This document shows positions 41,228 through 49,558 of a stretch of DNA of 64,000 nt, piece after piece. A program made the position numbers and the translations under genes. A model generated the notes under the pieces. That model was not told the DNA's origin. It searched no databases and saw nothing but the letters and a program-made list of their open reading frames with translations. Within the stretch, counting starts at the first letter, position 1. Each line of letters opens with the position of its first letter. The stretch lies in the NCBI RefSeq assembly GCF_001592825.1, contig NZ_LTZG01000021.1, positions 124,001-188,000 of the forward strand, read 5' to 3'. The stretch comes from Planococcus maritimus (GTDB lineage: Bacteria > Bacillota > Bacilli > Bacillales_A > Planococcaceae).

Positions 41228-41604
41228 GAAAAAATCCCTCCTTTTTTCAAGCCATCATACCATTATCAAAAAGCCAGGGCAAAATGGTGAAATACTGAAT
41301 TCCGTTTAAAATTAGACATGAAATCCTCCTTTTCAAGATAGCGCTTTCACGTAAACAGTCAGCCGTTGAATTTTTTTATTCACTACAAAAAGTTATTGCA
41401 CACTTCTCCATCCCCGTCCTAAGCGCATTCCTGCAACTTGTCAAAAATTATACAAAATTAGCGCAATTGGCACTTCCTCAAATAGCTTTTATTATGTTTA
41501 CCAAGGTTTTATAATAGATGGAGTCTTTAATTTTTTGAAAATTACTATTACACAATAATTTAATAGTCTTTTTCACACTTATGCTTGAAGGGAGCTTATC
41601 TATT
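41228..41604. other. Intergenic region between maf and the AbgT transporter
   Basis: An AT-rich, gene-free stretch that should hold the divergent promoters. A TATAAT box lies at 41510-41515 on the plus strand with only a weak -35 (TTTTAT, 17 nt upstream). A CcpA-type operator candidate is at 41336-41349. No RNA gene is recognised. Confidence 0.5.
41336..41349 (-). promoter_or_regulatory. Candidate CcpA (cre) operator
   Basis: Minus-strand TGAAAGCGCTATCT fits the cre consensus TGWAANCGNTNWCA at all but the last position, with the CG centre intact. It is about 110 bp upstream of maf and 255 bp upstream of the AbgT gene, so the target is unclear. Confidence 0.4.
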
Positions 41605-43131
41605 TTGAAAAAGCAAAAACGAGGATTGTTTCAAAAATCACTCGACCGCATCGAAACGATCGGTAATAAACTGCCACACCCAGTGACTTTGTTTGCGGCT
41701 CTCGCCATCATCGTCCTTGCGCTTTCCGCTTTATTGGCGAACCTCGGCATTTCAGTCGAGCACCCAGGTCAAGAAGGCGAAATCGTGGAAGTGAAGAACT
41801 TATTGAACGCTGAAGGCATTCAATACATTTTCGCGAGCATGGTCGATAACTTTATCGGCTTCGCACCGCTCGGCGTTGTGCTTGTCACGATGCTCGGGAT
41901 CGGGGTCGCAGAACGCACGGGCCTCATTTCCGCAGCACTGCGCGGATTCGTCCTATCGATTCCGAAATTCCTGATCACTGGCGGATTGGTATTCGCCGGG
42001 ATCATGTCGAGTGTTGCATCCGATGCAGGATATGTCGTCTTGCCTCCACTTGGCGCAGTGATCTTCATCGCACTCGGCCGCCATCCGCTTGCCGGACTTG
42101 CCGCAGCGTTTGCAGGTGTTTCTGCCGGATTCTCCGCTAACTTATTGCTATCGGCAACAGACGCGATGCTTGGGGAATTGACGATCGCAGCCGCATCGAT
42201 CATTGACCCAGGGTACGCTGAAGGCATGAACATCGCGATGAACTATTACTTCATCATCGTGTCGGTCTTCTTATTGACCATCGTCGGCGCAGTCGTAACG
42301 GAAAAAGTCGTTGAGCCGCGCCTTGGCGAATACAAAGGCGAGTTCCGCGAAGAAATGACGAGCCTGACAACTCTTGAGAAAAAAGGCTTGCTATGGGCTG
42401 GACTAACAACTTTAGTGGGTGTCGTTTTGACAGCGTTACTGATTGTCCCTGAAAACGGCGTCTTGCGCGGTGAAGGCGGCGCAATCGTCCAATCGCCGTT
42501 CATGAGCTCGCTCGTTCCGATTATTACCATCTTGTTCTTCCTGCCTGGCCTTGCATACGGCATCGCCACGAAGAGCATCAAGAGCGACAAAGACGTCGCC
42601 GCACAAATGTCCGATACGATGGCTTCAATGGGCGTCTTTATCGTCTTGGCGTTTACTGCTGGACAATTCGTCGCTTACTTCGCTGAATCGAACATGGGCA
42701 TGGTGCTCGGCGTTTACGGTGCTGAAGCACTTGAATCGATGAGCCTGACCGGTATTCCGTTAATCATCGGCTTTGTCATTGTGGTCGGGATCATCAATTT
42801 GTTCATCGGTTCCGCATCCGCGAAATGGGCAATGCTTGCACCGGTCTTCGTGCCGATCATGATGCAGCTTGGCTATTCCCCGGAACTGACGCAAATGGCT
42901 TACCGCATCGCCGATTCATCGACGAACATCATCACGCCGCTCATGACGTATTTCGCGATCATCATTGCATTCGCGCAAAAATACGACAAGAAAATGGGCA
43001 TCGGTACATTGATCTCGGTCATGTTCCCGTACTCGATTTTCTTCATGATCTTCTGGACTTTGATGCTCATCGTTTGGATGTTGTTCGGTCTTGATCTTGG
43101 GCCGGCTTCACCGATCCGCTATAACGGATAA
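41605..43131 (+). CDS. AbgT-family transporter
   Basis: A 508-residue membrane protein of the AbgT family, known for uptake of p-aminobenzoyl-glutamate and, in some members, drug export driven by ions. KLPHPVTLFAALAIIVLALSALLANLG is the first helix (about 20-45); conserved blocks include GIGVAERTGLISAALRGFVLS, SSVASDAGYVVLPPLGAVIF and INLFIGSASAKWAMLAPVFVPIMMQLG near the C-terminus. An upstream in-frame ATG (41581) lacks a ribosome site, while GGGAG lies 10 nt before the TTG at 41605, so TTG is preferred. Monocistronic, followed by a bidirectional terminator. Confidence 0.92.
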   Translation: MKKQKRGLFQKSLDRIETIGNKLPHPVTLFAALAIIVLALSALLANLGISVEHPGQEGEIVEVKNLLNAEGIQYIFASMVDNFIGFAPLGVVLVTMLGIGVAERTGLISAALRGFVLSIPKFLITGGLVFAGIMSSVASDAGYVVLPPLGAVIFIALGRHPLAGLAAAFAGVSAGFSANLLLSATDAMLGELTIAAASIIDPGYAEGMNIAMNYYFIIVSVFLLTIVGAVVTEKVVEPRLGEYKGEFREEMTSLTTLEKKGLLWAGLTTLVGVVLTALLIVPENGVLRGEGGAIVQSPFMSSLVPIITILFFLPGLAYGIATKSIKSDKDVAAQMSDTMASMGVFIVLAFTAGQFVAYFAESNMGMVLGVYGAEALESMSLTGIPLIIGFVIVVGIINLFIGSASAKWAMLAPVFVPIMMQLGYSPELTQMAYRIADSSTNIITPLMTYFAIIIAFAQKYDKKMGIGTLISVMFPYSIFFMIFWTLMLIVWMLFGLDLGPASPIRYNG

Positions 43132-43135
43132 TAGT

Positions 43136-43177
43136 AAAAAGCGACAGACCCGAATTTGGGTCTGCCGCTTTTTTTCT
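43136..43177. terminator. Intrinsic terminator after the AbgT gene
   Basis: AAAAAGCGACAGACCC and GGGTCTGCCGCTTTTTT form the stem with a 6-nt loop, A-rich on the left and T-rich on the right. Confidence 0.88.
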
Positions 43178-43217
43178 TTTTAATACACTTTGTATCATTA
43201 TGTTTTCCGAAGCTTAC

Positions 43218-43315
43218 CGCTCGCTTTCCGTGGGCTCGCGCCCAAGCCTCCTCAGCCGCTTTGCGCCTTGCGGGGTCTCGGTCGTCTCGCTGATACACCG
43301 TAGTCGAGCGAACGC
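43218..43315 (-). repeat. GC-rich dispersed repeat, copy 3
   Basis: On the minus strand GAGACCCCGCAAGGCGCAAA, GCTGAGGAGGCTTGG and CACGGAAAGCGAGCGG follow the block order of the copies at 14390-14538 and 35655-35795. The flanks (43178-43217 and 43316-43430) are AT-rich and hold nothing else I recognise. Confidence 0.55.
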
Positions 43316-43430
43316 TTCTCCAAACATCTAGATATCTCATTGTTTTATAACATTTTAATACCTTTGAATGTCGTAATTAAAATACTAACATCGTCAAACA
43401 TATTATAAGTTTACATAATTATTTTATAAT

Positions 43431-44189
43431 CTACATAAACAAATTAACATACCAACCGATGAATTGTTCTCCCCATAAATAAACGAGCACGGCGGATAAA
43501 GCAATCGATGGGCCGAACGGGATCGGTGTCTTGCGTCCTTGCTTGCGAACTCTAAGTAAGATAATGCCTGCAATAGCTCCTATGAACGACGCCAAAAATA
43601 ACGTCAGCAAGCTTCCGGCAGTTCCGAGCACGAGCCCAATGACAAAAAACAGTTTAATGTCGCCCCCGCCCATGCCGCCTTTTGACAATGTCGCAATCAA
43701 TAACAAAACCGAAAATCCGACTGCTGCACCGAGCAGTGAATCCCACCATGGATTGAGCGGAATCACAAAACGCAATACCAACAGCACCGCCGCGAACGGC
43801 AATAGCACTTTATCAGGTATGAGCATATAGGCAATGTCTGAGACCGTGATGATCACGAGCATCGACACGAACAACAAACCGACAATCAGTTCTGGCGTAA
43901 AGCCGAATTTCAGGAAGACGGCAGTAAACAACACAGCGGTGATCGCTTCCATCAGTGGGTAAACCCAGTGAATTTTCGAACCACACGTCCGGCATTTGCC
44001 GCGCAAGAACAGATAGGAAAACACTGGAACCAAATCAAGTGCCGTCAAGCGACGGTCGCAAGTTGTGCAATGCGACGGCGGGTAGGCGATCGATTCGTTT
44101 TTCGGCACGCGCAAGCCGACGACGTTATAGAACGAGCCGAACACTAGGCCGAAGATAGAGGCAAATACAGAATATACAGCTATCATCAT
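43431..44189 (-). CDS. pilD: Prepilin peptidase (PilD/ComC)
   Basis: A 252-residue membrane aspartyl protease and N-methylase that matures type IV prepilins. The cytoplasmic zinc-binding loop has two C-x2-C pairs (HCTTCDRRL and GKCRTCGSKI, about residues 42-75). The catalytic aspartates are in TVSDIAYMLIPD (about residue 117) and KGGMGGGDIKLFF (about residue 175). Seven to eight helices. It is the last gene of the pilus operon and stands at the position of comC in B. subtilis (near folC and maf). Confidence 0.95.
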   Translation of the reverse strand: MMIAVYSVFASIFGLVFGSFYNVVGLRVPKNESIAYPPSHCTTCDRRLTALDLVPVFSYLFLRGKCRTCGSKIHWVYPLMEAITAVLFTAVFLKFGFTPELIVGLLFVSMLVIITVSDIAYMLIPDKVLLPFAAVLLVLRFVIPLNPWWDSLLGAAVGFSVLLLIATLSKGGMGGGDIKLFFVIGLVLGTAGSLLTLFLASFIGAIAGIILLRVRKQGRKTPIPFGPSIALSAVLVYLWGEQFIGWYVNLFM

Positions 44190-44261
44190 GTCCCTCTTTT
44201 TCTAATTGGATTTTCGACACAAAGTCAGGAAAAGAAGAAAAGGAAATCGCAATGATTTCCT

Positions 44262-45017
44262 TTACTCCTCCCCTGATGCACTTTCTTCAACAGTTACTTC
44301 AACATCCACATCGACGTCAGAGTCTATTTCTTCTTCGTCGTCATCGGCGTATTCCGTGCCGTCGTTCGCTGGCAGCGGATCTTGTTTATCGGCCGGAGAC
44401 GGCGCGTCAATTTTGGGCACAGTGTCTTCTAATGCGATGAGATCCGGTCGGTAATACGCCGCAAACGACAGCGTCACTTGCAGCCGTTCGGTTTCTTCAA
44501 CAACTTCACGCACTTCCGGGTTGGCACCGAAATTAATCGCCTCGATGACAAGAATGCGTTCCATTTCTTCAATTTCAGAAATAAAGTCCGTGATTTCGCC
44601 ATAATTTTCCGCAGAGAACGCAACCGTCGCCTCGACTTCTTTTAAATTCTCTAAGCCTTCGACCGGAATCGGCAACTCTACGTCTGCTTCTGCAAGCTGG
44701 ATCGCTTCGATTTGAGTGCCGGAAACAAGCTCGGCTTCTTCAATCTGCAGCACCATCAATTCCGACAGAGGATCAATGGAGACTTTTTTCTGCAATTCCA
44801 GTGTGCTGACAGTTTCACCTTCTGGCAATTCCTTCACTTGCGTCTGCAGCGCCATCAACACGTCACGTTCCGAACGCAGCGATTGCTGGGCTTGTTCTCG
44901 TGCATCTTGTGCGGGTGCATATAATAGGAAATACGAATAGAATCCCAAGGTCAGTAAAAACAGGACAGCGAGTGCGATGAGCCCTTTTTCTTTTTGGCTT
45001 TTGGTCATACTGCTCAT
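44262..45017 (-). CDS. pilO: PilO-like type IV pilus alignment protein
   Basis: A 251-residue bitopic inner-membrane protein: a short cytoplasmic N-terminus, one helix (about 14-34, GLIALAVLFLLTLGFYSYFLL), a coiled coil (about 38-75) and a PilO-type ferredoxin-like domain (about 85-195, with VEATVAFSAENYGEITDFISEIE). The last 55 residues are a low-complexity acidic tail rich in Asp-Val-Asp repeats. It overlaps pilN by 4 bp. PilO pairs with PilN to link the cytoplasmic PilM ring to the outer parts. Confidence 0.82.
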   Translation of the reverse strand: MSSMTKSQKEKGLIALAVLFLLTLGFYSYFLLYAPAQDAREQAQQSLRSERDVLMALQTQVKELPEGETVSTLELQKKVSIDPLSELMVLQIEEAELVSGTQIEAIQLAEADVELPIPVEGLENLKEVEATVAFSAENYGEITDFISEIEEMERILVIEAINFGANPEVREVVEETERLQVTLSFAAYYRPDLIALEDTVPKIDAPSPADKQDPLPANDGTEYADDDEEEIDSDVDVDVEVTVEESASGEE

Positions 45018-45742
45018 GCGGCTTCATCTCCCGGTACTGTTTCATCTGTCTCGACGTCTACATCAACTTCGACATCCGTTTCCGTCTCTGTTGTCTCTGC
45101 CGGTTGTTCTGACGGCACTTCCGTAGTTGCCGCTTCTTCAGGCACTTCACCTTCTTCGCCGCCTTCTATCGGAATGCGCTCATCTTGGAACAATAAGGTA
45201 TATGTCGCCAAATAGCGCGGTTCACTCGGGTCGACAATGACTTCCTCTTCTGTAGCTTCGTCGAAAATCTCTGTCGCGACATTATCGAGTGTAGCCGATG
45301 CCAGCAACTCAGACGATTTCAGCTGCGCTAAATAATATGCCGCTTCCCGTGATGAATCAAATTGAACAATCAGTTGTGCCTGGTCCAAGCCAGTATAGGA
45401 GAAAGTCTGGAAAAAGCCGCGTGCTGGAAGCAGCGACACCAATTCTTCAAGCAATGGAATCGTGTCGAATTGATAACTCTCCGCCCATTCGACGGTCGCT
45501 TGCAATTGCTGTTCTTCGTTCATGCCTTGACGTTCTTCAAGTTCGTTGCGGATTTGTTCCTGCTCGGCAATGACACCTTGCGCTTGCGCTTCAAGAGCTT
45601 GTTGCTCGTCTGTTTCTGCGCTGGCCATCATGGCGAATACCGCCCAGACAAGGAGCGCCAATAATAAAATCGCGACCGCCGCGATTAAAACAGCTGGCCG
45701 GTCGCGCTCTTTTTGTGGAAGTAAATTAATATCGACTAACAT
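45014..45742 (-). CDS. pilN: PilN-like type IV pilus assembly protein
   Basis: A 242-residue bitopic protein. The N-terminus MLVDINLLPQKERDR is the INLLP motif by which PilN binds PilM; one helix (about 20-42) and a coiled coil (about 50-75) follow, then a fimbrial-assembly domain (to about 180). The tail from about 195 is acidic and rich in Thr-Glu-Thr and Asp-Val-Asp, like that of the neighbouring PilO-type protein. AAAGAGGTGTAGTT precedes the ATG, 2 bp after pilM ends. Confidence 0.85.
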   Translation of the reverse strand: MLVDINLLPQKERDRPAVLIAAVAILLLALLVWAVFAMMASAETDEQQALEAQAQGVIAEQEQIRNELEERQGMNEEQQLQATVEWAESYQFDTIPLLEELVSLLPARGFFQTFSYTGLDQAQLIVQFDSSREAAYYLAQLKSSELLASATLDNVATEIFDEATEEEVIVDPSEPRYLATYTLLFQDERIPIEGGEEGEVPEEAATTEVPSEQPAETTETETDVEVDVDVETDETVPGDEAA

Positions 45743-45744
45743 AA

Positions 45745-46680
45745 CTACACCTCTTTCAACGCCAGGCCGATTGCCCGGTTAAAGCGTGGCGGCACAATTT
45801 TCCCGTCCACTTCGACGCCCTCTTTGACGAGCGGCTCGACATCCAACTGAAAACGGTTGGACAAGCGCAGGCAAAACGCGTCCCACTTCCCGAACTCTCC
45901 GTTGCAGATGACCCTCGTGATGCCTTGTTCGCCTTCGTTCATATTGTAACGGTAAAAATTACCGAGCTTTTCAGCTTCTTCTTCAACAGCTTCAAGCAAT
46001 TGCGCCGGATCTTCCGGGTCCGCAATGAGCACTGTGAGATCAACCGACCGCATGAACATTGGAAAATGCTCATGGAAAATCGACACCGTCATTTTCTTGC
46101 CTTGCATATCGATGAGCATGATGTGTTCATGTTCTGGAAAATCGTGTTCAAGATACGCCAAACGATACAGCGCGAGCGGCGTAATATCCGCCACGAGCGG
46201 CTTTAATTTGGCGCTATCAAAAACATCTTCGTAATCTTTCATGACCGATTCTTTCGAGGCGATAATAATCGCTTCCGGTTCATCGGAATCCAAGTGATAA
46301 GGCACCACGTCGAACACCGGGTCTTCGAATGGCAAATACAAAGTAGAGCCAATCTCGATAAAGAAATGCCCTTTTAATTCGTCGGTTTTGACGTCTTCGG
46401 GGTAAGGGACTTTGCGGATAATAACAAATTCGTCAGGGGCGAGGAATCGGACTGACTTTTTGGAGAGACCCCACTGATCGACCGCCTTACCGAGTTCCAC
46501 AGCAAGCGCTTGTGCGTCTGCGATTTTGCCGCTGTCCATGATGCCTTCGGGAAGCATGAATTCTTCCGCCTGGATCAACGACACCGGCTCCGCAGACTTC
46601 AGCTCAACATAGCGGATTGCATCTTCTTCTATTGTAATCGTCGCTACGCGCGCTTTTTTCTGGAAAAACGGTAAGGCCAT
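45745..46680 (-). CDS. pilM: Type IV pilus assembly ATPase-like protein PilM
   Basis: A 311-residue cytoplasmic actin-like protein of the PilM/FtsA superfamily. IEEDAIRYVELKS near the N-terminus and IMLIDMQGKKMTVSIFHEHF (about residue 165) occupy the phosphate-loop positions, though the motifs are weak compared with FtsA. It would bind the INLLP motif of PilN, encoded 2 bp downstream. Length is slightly shorter than proteobacterial PilM (about 350). AGGAGCTGATCAA precedes the ATG. Confidence 0.85.
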   Translation of the reverse strand: MALPFFQKKARVATITIEEDAIRYVELKSAEPVSLIQAEEFMLPEGIMDSGKIADAQALAVELGKAVDQWGLSKKSVRFLAPDEFVIIRKVPYPEDVKTDELKGHFFIEIGSTLYLPFEDPVFDVVPYHLDSDEPEAIIIASKESVMKDYEDVFDSAKLKPLVADITPLALYRLAYLEHDFPEHEHIMLIDMQGKKMTVSIFHEHFPMFMRSVDLTVLIADPEDPAQLLEAVEEEAEKLGNFYRYNMNEGEQGITRVICNGEFGKWDAFCLRLSNRFQLDVEPLVKEGVEVDGKIVPPRFNRAIGLALKEV

Positions 46681-46697
46681 TTGATCAGCTCCTAAAT

Positions 46698-47156
46698 TTA
46701 TCGTCCTGAAATGGTAATATTATTAGTTGTTCCATTACCAGTGTTATTTGGTAATGTAGTTATATTTTCTTTTGTAGCACCTGTAGTAGCATTACCAAAT
46801 ACAAGTTGCAAAGCTGAAGATTCCCCTGCTGTACCAGTCATACTTGCTTCAGTTGTTCCTGAAGCTGGTGTATAAGTGAATTCTTTCAAAGTGCCCTCGT
46901 CATCTAGATAGCTTGCAATTGTCGCTAAGTCTGGAACTGAGGCTACGGTTGGATTATCAGCAAGATATAATTCTGAAGCTGCCATCGCATTTAGAGCATC
47001 GGATTTCATTGCTCCAACACGGCTATTTTCGATCAAATTTCCAATCGCTGGAATAGCAATCGCCGCAATAATCGCAATGATAACAATAACTGCCAAAAGC
47101 TCGATCAGCGTCATGCCTTTCTGATCTTTTAATTTTTTCTGTAAAAATTTCTTCAT
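46698..47156 (-). CDS. pilA: Major type IV pilin (prepilin)
   Basis: A 152-residue prepilin. The leader MKKFLQKKLKDQKG ends at the class III cleavage site G/MTLIE, with Glu at +5 of the mature protein, followed by the hydrophobic helix LLAVIVIIAIIAAIAIP. The globular part is rich in Thr, Ala, Asn and Gly and has no cysteines, so it lacks the disulfide loop of Gram-negative pilins. GGGGGAAAAGACA places the start at 47156 and not at the frame's upstream ATG (47228). It has its own good promoter, in line with its being the main structural subunit. Base composition is more AT-rich than the flanking assembly genes. Confidence 0.9.
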   Translation of the reverse strand: MKKFLQKKLKDQKGMTLIELLAVIVIIAIIAAIAIPAIGNLIENSRVGAMKSDALNAMAASELYLADNPTVASVPDLATIASYLDDEGTLKEFTYTPASGTTEASMTGTAGESSALQLVFGNATTGATKENITTLPNNTGNGTTNNITISGR

Positions 47157-47211
47157 TGTCTTTTCCCCCTTATTGTTTATATAAAGTAAGTACCAGTTAC
47201 AGTACAGCTTA

Positions 47212-47239
47212 ATTATATCAATGGTCACAGATTAAACAA
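47212..47239 (-). promoter_or_regulatory. Probable promoter of pilA
   Basis: Minus-strand TTGTTT (47234-47239) and TATAAT (47212-47217) with a 16-nt spacer; TG at the extended -10 position. It lies in the 136-bp gap between pilC and pilA, about 55 bp before the pilA ATG. Confidence 0.6.
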
Positions 47240-47292
47240 TATCTTTTTAGCATTTTTTTAGAAATTTTTTCTTGTTATTCTCACTAAATTAC

Positions 47293-48504
47293 CTACAAAT
47301 TATCCACATTATTAAACATTTCGAACATCGGCATCATAATAGCCAAGACGATAGTCCCGACGAGAGTTGCGAGTACGACAATCATTAAAGGCTCGATTAA
47401 GGCTTTTAATCGGTCGGTTTCTGCTTCGACTTCTTTCTCGTAAAACTCCGCTACTTTAGCAAGCATATGATCGAGTGAGCCGGTTTGTTCGCCGATCGCG
47501 ATCATATGCGGAATGAGCGGTGGGAATGCCCAATGCTTTTTCATCGGGGCGGTAAGCGAGCCTCCGCGTTCCAAGGAATCACGGGAAGCCAGCAGCACTT
47601 TCGACATGACCGCATTGCCGACGACTTTCTCGGTCATGGTCATTGCTTGAAGGATCGGGACCGAACTGGTGAACAAGGAGCTGAGCGTCCGTGTTAGCCT
47701 GGCAAGTGCCGATTTCTGGAGAAGCTTGCCGAAGATCGGGATTTTCAATACGAGCGTATCGAGCACCATGCGCCCTTGCTCACTGCGTTTCATGAGCCAA
47801 ATGGTGCCGACAAACCCCAACGCAAATAGTACAAGCAAATACCAATACTGGACGGTGAACTCACTCGCCCCCATGACAAGTTGCGTCACAAGCGGCAGTT
47901 CGCCGCCAAAGCCCTGGAACATATCGACGAACATGGGGACGATGGTCGACAATAGGAAAATCACAACACCGATTGCGAGAAAGCCGACGACCACTGGATA
48001 GCTCATTGCCGAAATAACTTTCTGTCTCGTCTGGTAGGCTTTGTCGTAATGCGTTGCAAGCCGATCGAGAGCATCATCGATATTCCCGGATAACTCGCCT
48101 GCCTTAACCAAATTGACTGTTAAGGGCTCGAATATTTTCGGGTATTTGGCGAGTGAATCGGATAAGGCATTGCCTTTTCGCAGCTCTACTTCAATTTCCG
48201 CAAGCGTTTTGCGTAATTGCTTGGATTCGACTTGTTGGGACAAGATTTTAACCGCATCCACAATGGTGACACCTGCGCGCATCAAAGTTGAAAACTGACG
48301 CAAGAACATGATGAATTGGTCGCGCTTGACCGGGTTGCCGAACGTAATGTCTTTTTGCAAAGCACCAACCGGTACTTCACGGATGTCGATGACACGTATG
48401 CCGTCTTCGCGCAGCTTTTGTACCGCTTCCCGCCTATTGCTTGATGTGACATAACCCGTCCGGATTTTTTTCCGGTCGCGTCCTTCGTATTTAAAACGCG
48501 CCAC
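47293..48504 (-). CDS. pilC: Type IV pilus platform protein PilC (GspF family)
   Basis: A 403-residue inner-membrane platform protein. Two T2SSF domains are present: about 70-190 (FLRQFSTLMRAGVTIVDAV) and about 270-395 (LARLTRTLSSLFTSSVPILQA). Three large hydrophobic segments lie near 170, 220 and 375, and IEPLMIVVLATLVGTIVLAIMMPMFEMF closes the protein. Start is GTG immediately after the pilT stop, with GGAGGGG upstream. Confidence 0.94.
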   Translation of the reverse strand: MARFKYEGRDRKKIRTGYVTSSNRREAVQKLREDGIRVIDIREVPVGALQKDITFGNPVKRDQFIMFLRQFSTLMRAGVTIVDAVKILSQQVESKQLRKTLAEIEVELRKGNALSDSLAKYPKIFEPLTVNLVKAGELSGNIDDALDRLATHYDKAYQTRQKVISAMSYPVVVGFLAIGVVIFLLSTIVPMFVDMFQGFGGELPLVTQLVMGASEFTVQYWYLLVLFALGFVGTIWLMKRSEQGRMVLDTLVLKIPIFGKLLQKSALARLTRTLSSLFTSSVPILQAMTMTEKVVGNAVMSKVLLASRDSLERGGSLTAPMKKHWAFPPLIPHMIAIGEQTGSLDHMLAKVAEFYEKEVEAETDRLKALIEPLMIVVLATLVGTIVLAIMMPMFEMFNNVDNL

Positions 48505-49557
48505 TTAGTCTTCCCCTCCGATCAAATAAGGAGCTGCGATTTGCTTAGTGATACGCCCTTTATTGAGAAGTTCCTGCACCGAGGTTTGCATCAAGTGCAT
48601 GCCGGCTGCCCGGTTCGTTAAAATGACGTTGGGAATCTGGTGGACCTTCTCGGTGCGGATAAGGTTAGCGATCGCTGTGTTGTGAATCATGATTTCGGTC
48701 GCGGCGACGCGGCCTTTGCCATCTGCAGTGGGAAGCAACCGCTGGGAAATTACGGCTTTCAAGACACCCCCAAGTTGTGTGCGGATTTGCGCATGCTGCT
48801 GGGGCGGGAATACATCGATAATCCGTTCAACGGTCGATGCGGCACTTGATGTATGGAGCGTTCCCATAACCAAGTGACCGGTTTCCGCTGCAGTAATTGC
48901 GGTTGTGATGGTCTCGAGATCCCGCATTTCTCCAACCAAAATGACGTCCGGGTCTTGCCGAAGTGCAGCACGCAAGCCATTCGCGAAAGATTTGGTATCA
49001 AAGCCGACTTCTCGTTGATCGATGACCGACGAGCCGTGCTTGTGCATATACTCGATCGGGTCTTCAAGCGTGATGATGTGCTTCGTCATGTGCTCGTTCA
49101 TATGGCGGATCATCGCCGCCAAAGTCGTCGATTTCCCGGAACCGGTCGGGCCCGTCACGAGAATCAATCCTTGGTGCGTATCGGATAATCTTTTTAAGGT
49201 ATCCGGCATATGCAAATCATCGATTGACGGAATGACCGTCGGAATGGTTCGGAAGGCATGTGAAATGGAACCGCGCTGATGGAAAGAATTGACCCGGTAA
49301 CGCGCAACGCCAGGAATCGAGTAAGAGTAGTCCATTTCGCCTTTTTGCAGAAACGTCTCCCATAGACTTTCCGGCATTAACGCTTTAGCGATCGCTTCGG
49401 TATCTTCCGGCATCAGCCGCTCTTCACCAAATCTCTTTAAGCTGCCGTGCATGCGGAAAACCGGCGGAATGCCTGTCGTCATATGAATATCGGATACTTC
49501 AAGTTCCCGCGCCGTCGTTAATACTTTATCGATGAAATCGATTGTGGTCTCGCTCAT
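48505..49557 (-). CDS. pilT: Twitching motility retraction ATPase PilT
   Basis: A 350-residue hexameric ATPase that depolymerises pili. Walker A LVTGPTGSGKSTTLAAM (about residue 131), the Asp box TLEDPIEYMH, Walker B DVILVGEMRDLETI and the His box GHLVMGTLHTSSA are present. AIRNLIRE, the C-terminal PilT motif, appears as AIANLIRTEK. The ATG at 49557 overlaps the end of pilB. A dedicated PilT next to PilB suggests dynamic, retractable pili, rather than the pseudopilus of competence systems, which lack PilT. Confidence 0.95.
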   Translation of the reverse strand: MSETTIDFIDKVLTTARELEVSDIHMTTGIPPVFRMHGSLKRFGEERLMPEDTEAIAKALMPESLWETFLQKGEMDYSYSIPGVARYRVNSFHQRGSISHAFRTIPTVIPSIDDLHMPDTLKRLSDTHQGLILVTGPTGSGKSTTLAAMIRHMNEHMTKHIITLEDPIEYMHKHGSSVIDQREVGFDTKSFANGLRAALRQDPDVILVGEMRDLETITTAITAAETGHLVMGTLHTSSAASTVERIIDVFPPQQHAQIRTQLGGVLKAVISQRLLPTADGKGRVAATEIMIHNTAIANLIRTEKVHQIPNVILTNRAAGMHLMQTSVQELLNKGRITKQIAAPYLIGGED

Positions 49558-49558
49558 A

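Noticed and set aside
43119-43340. 73-codon minus-strand frame overlapping the AbgT terminator
   Set aside because: It runs through a terminator hairpin and the dispersed repeat; it is a by-product of repeat sequence.
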